Below, one piece after another: positions 60,151-64,000 of a stretch of DNA of 64,000 nucleotides (within the stretch, counting starts at the first letter, position 1; each line of letters opens with the position of its first letter). Position numbers and translations under genes: made by a program. The notes under the pieces are model-generated. The model did not search any database. It was given only the letters and a program-made list of their open reading frames with translations, and was not told the DNA's origin. The stretch is from Acidobacteriaceae bacterium UBA1307 (GTDB lineage: Bacteria > Acidobacteriota > Terriglobia > Terriglobales > Acidobacteriaceae), in assembly GCA_002307235.1 (NCBI GenBank), contig DBTV01000031.1:2287-66286 (forward strand). Direction: 5' to 3'.

Positions 60151-61155
60151 TTAAAAATTGTCTTCGTGACGGCCGGAGAGCATCTGCGGCTCATCGGTCG
60201 GCAACAGGCGCACGATGCGATCAATCGTGTACGGCTCCGGGTGCTGCTGCGTAAAGTAGTGCCGCACCTGCAACTCGCCGAGCAGGCCGAGCGCCAGCAA
60301 CTGAATGCCAGAGATGAACAGCACCGCCGCGACCACAAACAGCGGCGCATGGGCCTCCATCAGGCTGGCGTGCGGGTCGAAGATTTTCAGCACAGCCAAC
60401 AGCAGGGCGAGCAGGCTTCCGCCACTGACGCCAAGCATGCCAATGCTGCCGAAAAAGTGCAGCGGCCGGGTCATGTACTTGAGCAGGAAGCGGATCGTCA
60501 TCAAGTCAAAGAAGACGCGGAAGGTGCGGCCGATGCCGTAGTGGCTCTTGCCGCGCTCGCGGTTCACGTTCTTGATGGGAATCTCGCAGATGGAAGCGCC
60601 ATACCAACTGGCCAGCGCGGGAATAAACCGATGCATCTCGCCGTAGAGCGGAATGCTGTGAATCACCTCGCGACGATAGGCCTTGAAGGTAGTGCCAAAG
60701 TCGTGGATGTTGACGCCCGACAGCTTGGCCATCAGCCAGTTGGCGCAACGCGAGGGAAAGCGCCGCAGAACAAAGTTGTCGATGCGTTCCTTGCGCCAGC
60801 CCGAAACCACGTCATAGCCCTCGTCGAGCTTGGCGAGAAAGTTCGGAATCTCATTCGGGTCGTGCTGCAGGTCGCCGTCCATGGCCAGCACAAACTCGCC
60901 CGAGGCGTGATCGAAACCGGCGGCCAAGGCAGGTGTCTGGCCAAAGTTGCGGCGCAGCTTCACCAGCAAAACGCGGCTGTCCACCGCGGCAATCTCTTCG
61001 AGGAGCTTGTAGGTTCGGTCGCGCGATCCATCATCGACCAGCACGAGCTCAAAGCTCTCGCCGACCTGCTCCATCACCTGCTTCAAACGTGCATAGAGCA
61101 CGGTGACGTTTTCTTCCTCATTGTGAAACGGCACTACAATCGAATATTTCGGCAT
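60151..61155 (-). CDS. Family 2 glycosyltransferase of the polyprenyl-phosphate sugar type
   Basis: 334 aa. GT2 core (YSIVVPFHNEEENVTVLYAR, FELVLVDDGSRDRTYKLLEE, FVLAMDGDLQHDPNEIPNFL) with DXD-like DGD, then two C-terminal TM helices (about 235-260 and 275-300), the layout of GtrB/DPM-like enzymes that transfer a sugar to undecaprenyl phosphate. The acceptor/donor are not defined here. ATG 61155 is chosen for the family N-terminus; GTG 61173 would add six residues. No Shine-Dalgarno sequence. Confidence 0.9.
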   Translation of the reverse strand: MPKYSIVVPFHNEEENVTVLYARLKQVMEQVGESFELVLVDDGSRDRTYKLLEEIAAVDSRVLLVKLRRNFGQTPALAAGFDHASGEFVLAMDGDLQHDPNEIPNFLAKLDEGYDVVSGWRKERIDNFVLRRFPSRCANWLMAKLSGVNIHDFGTTFKAYRREVIHSIPLYGEMHRFIPALASWYGASICEIPIKNVNRERGKSHYGIGRTFRVFFDLMTIRFLLKYMTRPLHFFGSIGMLGVSGGSLLALLLAVLKIFDPHASLMEAHAPLFVVAAVLFISGIQLLALGLLGELQVRHYFTQQHPEPYTIDRIVRLLPTDEPQMLSGRHEDNF

Positions 61156-61266
61156 CACGTTTTTAGTAGACACTTTTTTCGGGGCAAAAGTCGCGCAAAA
61201 TGTCGGAATTTGTTTACGGAAGAAACTCTTTTCCGTACCAAGTCCCGCTCCGGAAGAGAAAAGACT

Positions 61267-61578
61267 CTAGCGGGAAAGGTCGTCGAGCATTGCCTGCATC
61301 TCGCTGAGCGCGTGCGTATTACCGCTGCGCGCCGCCGAGCCGATGCCGGCCTTGAGCCGCTCGCTGGCCTCATCATTGCGGCCTTCGCGCGCCAGTGTCT
61401 GGGCGCTCATGAAGTAGGCGGCCGTGTAATCCGGATCATTGTGGAGCAGAGTGTCAAACTCCGCCAAAGCTTCGGCAATCTTGCCCATCCCGACCCATTC
61501 CATGGCAATGCCGTAACGGGCAAAGCTGTTTTTGGGGTCCAGGGCGAGAATCTCCTGCAGTGCTGCAATCTTATCCAT
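61267..61578 (-). CDS. Small TPR-like protein (103 aa)
   Basis: Three TPR-like helical pairs: IAALQEILALDPKNSFARYG, AMEWVGMGKIAEALAEFDTL, YTAAYFMSAQTLAREGRNDE. No signal peptide. Probably a protein-protein interaction module of unknown partner. ATG 61578 has GGAAG upstream. It lies 111 bp before the GT2 gene on the same strand, so cotranscription is possible. Confidence 0.85.
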   Translation of the reverse strand: MDKIAALQEILALDPKNSFARYGIAMEWVGMGKIAEALAEFDTLLHNDPDYTAAYFMSAQTLAREGRNDEASERLKAGIGSAARSGNTHALSEMQAMLDDLSR

Positions 61579-61742
61579 GCATCTTCCGTCGTGGTTCAAC
61601 CATCCGAAGGGATGGCCTTGGGATTTGTGAAATGGGCTGCAATCACCGAAACTGAAGGAAGACGGTTTCGGCTGCAATCCGTTGTTATTGTAGCCGGGCC
61701 AGCCTCGGATGCACCGTGCAAAACGCCGAACGGAGCCAATTC

Positions 61743-62273
61743 ATGAGTGAAGTCGCACTGAAAGCCCGCACCGTCGCCGAAAGCCAGTCGGAGATGACCG
61801 AGATCATTCTGCCGAATGACACCAACCTGCTCGGGCACCTGCTCGGCGGCCGCCTGATGCACTTCATCGACCTGACCGGAGCGCTGGCCGCCTATCGCCA
61901 CGCGCGCACGCCGGTGGTCACCGCCGCAATGGACCACATCGACTTCATCCGCCCGGTGCGCCTGGGCGACATTCTCACGCTCAAAGCCAGCGTCAACCGC
62001 GCCTTCGGCACCTCCATGGAGGCCGGCGTCAAGGTCTGGGCCGAGCACACGCTCTCCGGCGAGGTTTCGCACGTAGCCAGCGCCTATCTCGTCTTTGTCT
62101 CCGTCGACCTCAAGGGCCACGCGCAAAAGGTGCCCACGCTGCTGGCCGAAACCCCCGACGAGTTGCGCCGCTACGCCGATGCCCTGCGTCGGCGCGAGCA
62201 CCGCGAGTCCGAAGGCGCGCGCCGCAAGCAGGAGGCCGAAGCACTCTCTGCATCCGCGGGCCACAAAAAGTAA
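61743..62273 (+). CDS. Acyl-CoA thioesterase, hotdog fold
   Basis: 176 aa. MTEIILPNDTNLLGHLLGGR, LMHFIDLTGALAAYRHARTP and VVTAAMDHIDFIRPVRLGDI match the YciA/BACH-like thioesterase group, including the DxTNxxG and Asp/Thr active-site region. It would hydrolyse acyl-CoA to free acid and CoA; the chain-length range is undetermined. A C-terminal 30-residue charged tail is extra. GGAG lies 7 nt before the ATG. Confidence 0.92.
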   Translation: MSEVALKARTVAESQSEMTEIILPNDTNLLGHLLGGRLMHFIDLTGALAAYRHARTPVVTAAMDHIDFIRPVRLGDILTLKASVNRAFGTSMEAGVKVWAEHTLSGEVSHVASAYLVFVSVDLKGHAQKVPTLLAETPDELRRYADALRRREHRESEGARRKQEAEALSASAGHKK

Positions 62274-62332
62274 TCCAACCCAATGAATGCGGAAGAGCCA
62301 CGAGGCCCTCCGCTGCGAAGGAGCAACAGACA

Positions 62333-63163
62333 ATGGCTCAACCCCATGCCATGCCCGAGCCGGTGGCTATTCCCGGCGTTTCCAAAATCATCGCCATCGG
62401 TTCCGGCAAAGGCGGCGTCGGCAAGACCACGGTCTCGGTCAATCTGGCGATTGCGCTCACCAAGCTCGGCTACAAGGTCGGCCTGATCGACGCCGACATC
62501 TATGGCCCGAATATTCCGCTGATGATGGGCTCAAGCGAGCAGCCGCGCGTTGGCGCCGGCAACAGCATCGTCCCCATCGAGGCTCACGGCCTCAAGACCA
62601 TCTCGATCGGCTACATCGCACAGGGCGACAAGCCGCTGATGATGCGCGGGCCGATGCTGCACCAGATCGTCCGCCAGTTTCTGCAGCAGGTGGAGTGGGG
62701 CGAGCTCGATTATCTGCTCATCGATCTGCCTCCGGGCACCGGCGACGTGGTTATCTCTCTGGTGCAGACCGTGCCGCTGACCGGCGCGGTGGTCGTCTCG
62801 ACCCCGAGCGACGTCAGTCTGCAGGACGCGCGCAAGGCCCTTGAGATGTTCCACGAGGTCCATGTGGACGTGCTCGGCATCGTCGAGAACATGAGCCACT
62901 TCATCTGCCCGCACTGCCACCACGAGATCGACATCTTCTCGAAGGGCGGCGCGGAGAAGACGGCCGAAACCTACGGCATTCCCTTCCTCGGTTCGGTCGA
63001 GCTGATTCCGTCGATCCGCGAGGGCGGCGACCACGGCATGCCCGTCGCGCTGGCCGGCCCCAAGAGCCCGCAGGCCGCGCCGTTTTACGCGATTGCCGAA
63101 AAGCTCATCGGTCTGGCCGAGGCCGCGGCCGAAGCGAACAGCGATGTGATCTCGATCGAGTAA
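62333..63163 (+). CDS. mrp: Mrp/ApbC/NBP35-type Fe-S carrier ATPase
   Basis: 276 aa. Deviant Walker A GSGKGGVGKTT, switch I-like IDADIYGPNIPLMMG, Walker B LLIDLPPGTGD and CPHCH near residue 197 are the hallmark of Mrp, which binds and transfers [4Fe-4S] clusters. The usual N-terminal DUF59/MIP18 domain is missing, leaving only about 17 residues before the ATPase core. AGGAG is 9 nt before the ATG. It follows the thioesterase by 59 bp. Confidence 0.94.
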   Translation: MAQPHAMPEPVAIPGVSKIIAIGSGKGGVGKTTVSVNLAIALTKLGYKVGLIDADIYGPNIPLMMGSSEQPRVGAGNSIVPIEAHGLKTISIGYIAQGDKPLMMRGPMLHQIVRQFLQQVEWGELDYLLIDLPPGTGDVVISLVQTVPLTGAVVVSTPSDVSLQDARKALEMFHEVHVDVLGIVENMSHFICPHCHHEIDIFSKGGAEKTAETYGIPFLGSVELIPSIREGGDHGMPVALAGPKSPQAAPFYAIAEKLIGLAEAAAEANSDVISIE

Positions 63164-63185
63164 AAACAGCGCGCTCCAAAGCAAT

Positions 63186-63220
63186 CGGGCGGAGCGGCTA
63201 TCGCTCCGCCCGGTTTTTTG
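63186..63220 (+). terminator. Terminator of mrp
   Basis: CGGGCGGAGCG, short loop, CGCTCCGCCCG, six T. It overlaps the 3' end of the convergent gene. Confidence 0.92.
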
Positions 63221-64000
63221 CCAGCACGATCAATTCCTTGCGCACCCGCGCAACGACCGAGCGCCAGTCGCCCATCTTCGGCTGGCGAAACAGGCGCATG
63301 GTCGGGTACCAGGGGCTATCTTCGCGCTCCCGCATCCAGCGCCAGTCGTGATTGGCGGCAAGCAGCAGCCAGACCGGACGGCCCAACGCGCCGGCCAGAT
63401 GCGCCACCATCGTGTCGACGGTAAGAATCAGATCCAGCTCAAGCATCTGCGCGGCCGTGTCTTCCATGGCATGCGTCACCGGCGCAAGGTCGACGATCGG
63501 CCTCTGCCCGGCGGCAAGCTCGGCTGCGGGCGGGCCCATTTGCAACGAGAAAAAGCGCACGTTGTCAAGCGCCCAAAGCGGCTCGAGCAAGGCCAGAGGC
63601 ACCGCGCGAAAGCGGTTCTGCGGGTGCTCGGGGGTGCCGCTCCAGACCAGGCCCACGCGCAGCCCCTGCGTGGGCCAGTCGAGCGCGGCGGCGCGTTGCC
63701 GCGCCTCTGCAGGCACGGTGAGATACGGCACATGCGCGGGCAGCGTTGCCAGCGTTGTGCCCAGGGCCAGCGGCAGGCTCATCAGCGGACAATGCCAGTC
63801 AAAGGGCTGCGGCGGCAGGGTGACAAACTCCACATGAGAGAGGCCCACCAGCCCCGCGGCCAAAGCGCGCTGGCGCGGCGGAAGACCAAGAATCACGCGG
63901 CCTCCGGCGGCTTCCACCTGCGGCACAAAGCGCAGAAACTGCAGATTGTCGCCAAGCCCCTGCTCTGCATGGAGCAGGATGCGCGCGCCGTGGAGCGGCT
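63198..64000 (-). CDS. Glycosyltransferase-like protein of the TPR/GT9-like type, C-terminal part (runs off the right edge)
   Basis: The visible 267 codons begin in frame at the edge with GARILLHAEQGLGDNLQFLR, a motif seen in TPR-containing proteins with an ADP-heptose-transferase-like C-terminal domain. The rest shows RAVPLALLEPLWALDNVRFF, DLILTVDTMVAHLAGALGRP and VWLLLAANHDWRWMREREDS, typical of the same domain. N-terminal TPRs probably lie outside. Possible roles include O-linked glycosylation. Only the 3' part is in the window, and the stop codon lies inside the mrp terminator. Confidence 0.85.
   Translation of the reverse strand, partial: PLHGARILLHAEQGLGDNLQFLRFVPQVEAAGGRVILGLPPRQRALAAGLVGLSHVEFVTLPPQPFDWHCPLMSLPLALGTTLATLPAHVPYLTVPAEARQRAAALDWPTQGLRVGLVWSGTPEHPQNRFRAVPLALLEPLWALDNVRFFSLQMGPPAAELAAGQRPIVDLAPVTHAMEDTAAQMLELDLILTVDTMVAHLAGALGRPVWLLLAANHDWRWMREREDSPWYPTMRLFRQPKMGDWRSVVARVRKELIVLAKNRAER

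Noticed and set aside
59260..61746. About 830-codon plus-strand open frame
   Set aside because: Antisense to the quinone reductase, GT2 and TPR genes; Arg/His/Gln-rich product with no motif.
1..64000. CRISPR arrays, prophage, insertion sequences, rRNA operon
   Set aside because: No regularly spaced direct repeats, integrase, transposase, phage structural genes or rRNA sequence seen on either strand.

Overview
The window looks like chromosome of an Acidobacteriota bacterium, most likely Terriglobales/Acidobacteriaceae. The evidence is high GC with strong GC3 bias, a MacB/ADOP-type orphan permease (19.4-21.9 kb), a carboxypeptidase-regulatory-domain TonB-dependent receptor of the acidobacterial Oar-like type (41.5-44.7 kb), a Gram-negative envelope gene set (Tol-Pal, LolA, LpxD, lipid A acyltransferase), and hairpin-rich intergenic repeats. 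I see no prophage, insertion sequence, CRISPR array, rRNA or tRNA. Most genes are housekeeping, and the unusual material lies mainly in intergenic DNA and a few orphan genes.

Layout. 0-9.5 kb: start of pyruvate:ferredoxin oxidoreductase (nifJ, runs off the left end), an aldo/keto reductase with two C-terminal Fe-S motifs, feoAB, an AT-rich orphan gene next to recN, and a solitary zinc-less S4 (rpsD). 9.6-15.3 kb: the Tol-Pal system in order tolQ, tolR, TonB-like tolA equivalent, tolB, pal, cpoB. 15.5-19 kb: pstC-pstA-pstB-phoU. 19.4-25.8 kb: ADOP permease, LacI-type regulator, small zinc-ribbon protein, homoserine dehydrogenase, outer-membrane barrel protein. 26-28.3 kb: an isolated flagellar hook gene with a strong sigma-54 promoter, and a papain-like protein. 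28.4-30.6 kb: PhoR-PhoB-type two-component pair. 30.8-41 kb: propeller lipoprotein, bifunctional homocysteine methyltransferase/MTHFR, xseB, Tat-exported aldo/keto reductase, lpxD and acyltransferase, SYLF-domain protein, atypical LuxR-type regulator, HU. 41.5-56.7 kb: TonB receptor, priA, M3 oligopeptidase, ROK/polyphosphate-glucokinase-like kinase, pilin, lolA, panE-like reductase, PepSY membrane protein, frataxin, pstS. 56.8-64 kb: Tat phosphoesterase, cobB sirtuin between inverted repeats, quinone reductase, GT2, TPR protein, thioesterase, Mrp ATPase, and a glycosyltransferase running off the right end.

How genes work together. The Tol-Pal block energises the outer membrane and shares its logic with the TonB receptor and lipoprotein sorting by LolA. 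Phosphate handling is scattered over about 40 kb: the transporter core and PhoU at 15-19 kb, the two-component pair at 28-30 kb, and the binding protein PstS at 55.7 kb. Iron is served by FeoAB, frataxin, a PepSY membrane protein and the TonB receptor.

Most notable signals: (i) two about 184-bp hairpin-rich elements in inverted orientation around cobB; (ii) a recurring intergenic design in which a structured core lies between opposite-facing arms of short-period degenerate repeats (15.3, 52.1, 57.8 and 58.8 kb); (iii) repeated -10-like hexamers placed 5-7 nt before start codons lacking a Shine-Dalgarno sequence, suggesting leaderless mRNAs; (iv) the sigma-54 promoter of the lone flgE; (v) frequent GTG/TTG starts. 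Starts were chosen by Shine-Dalgarno position and family N-termini. No database search was run, so all names rest on motif recognition.
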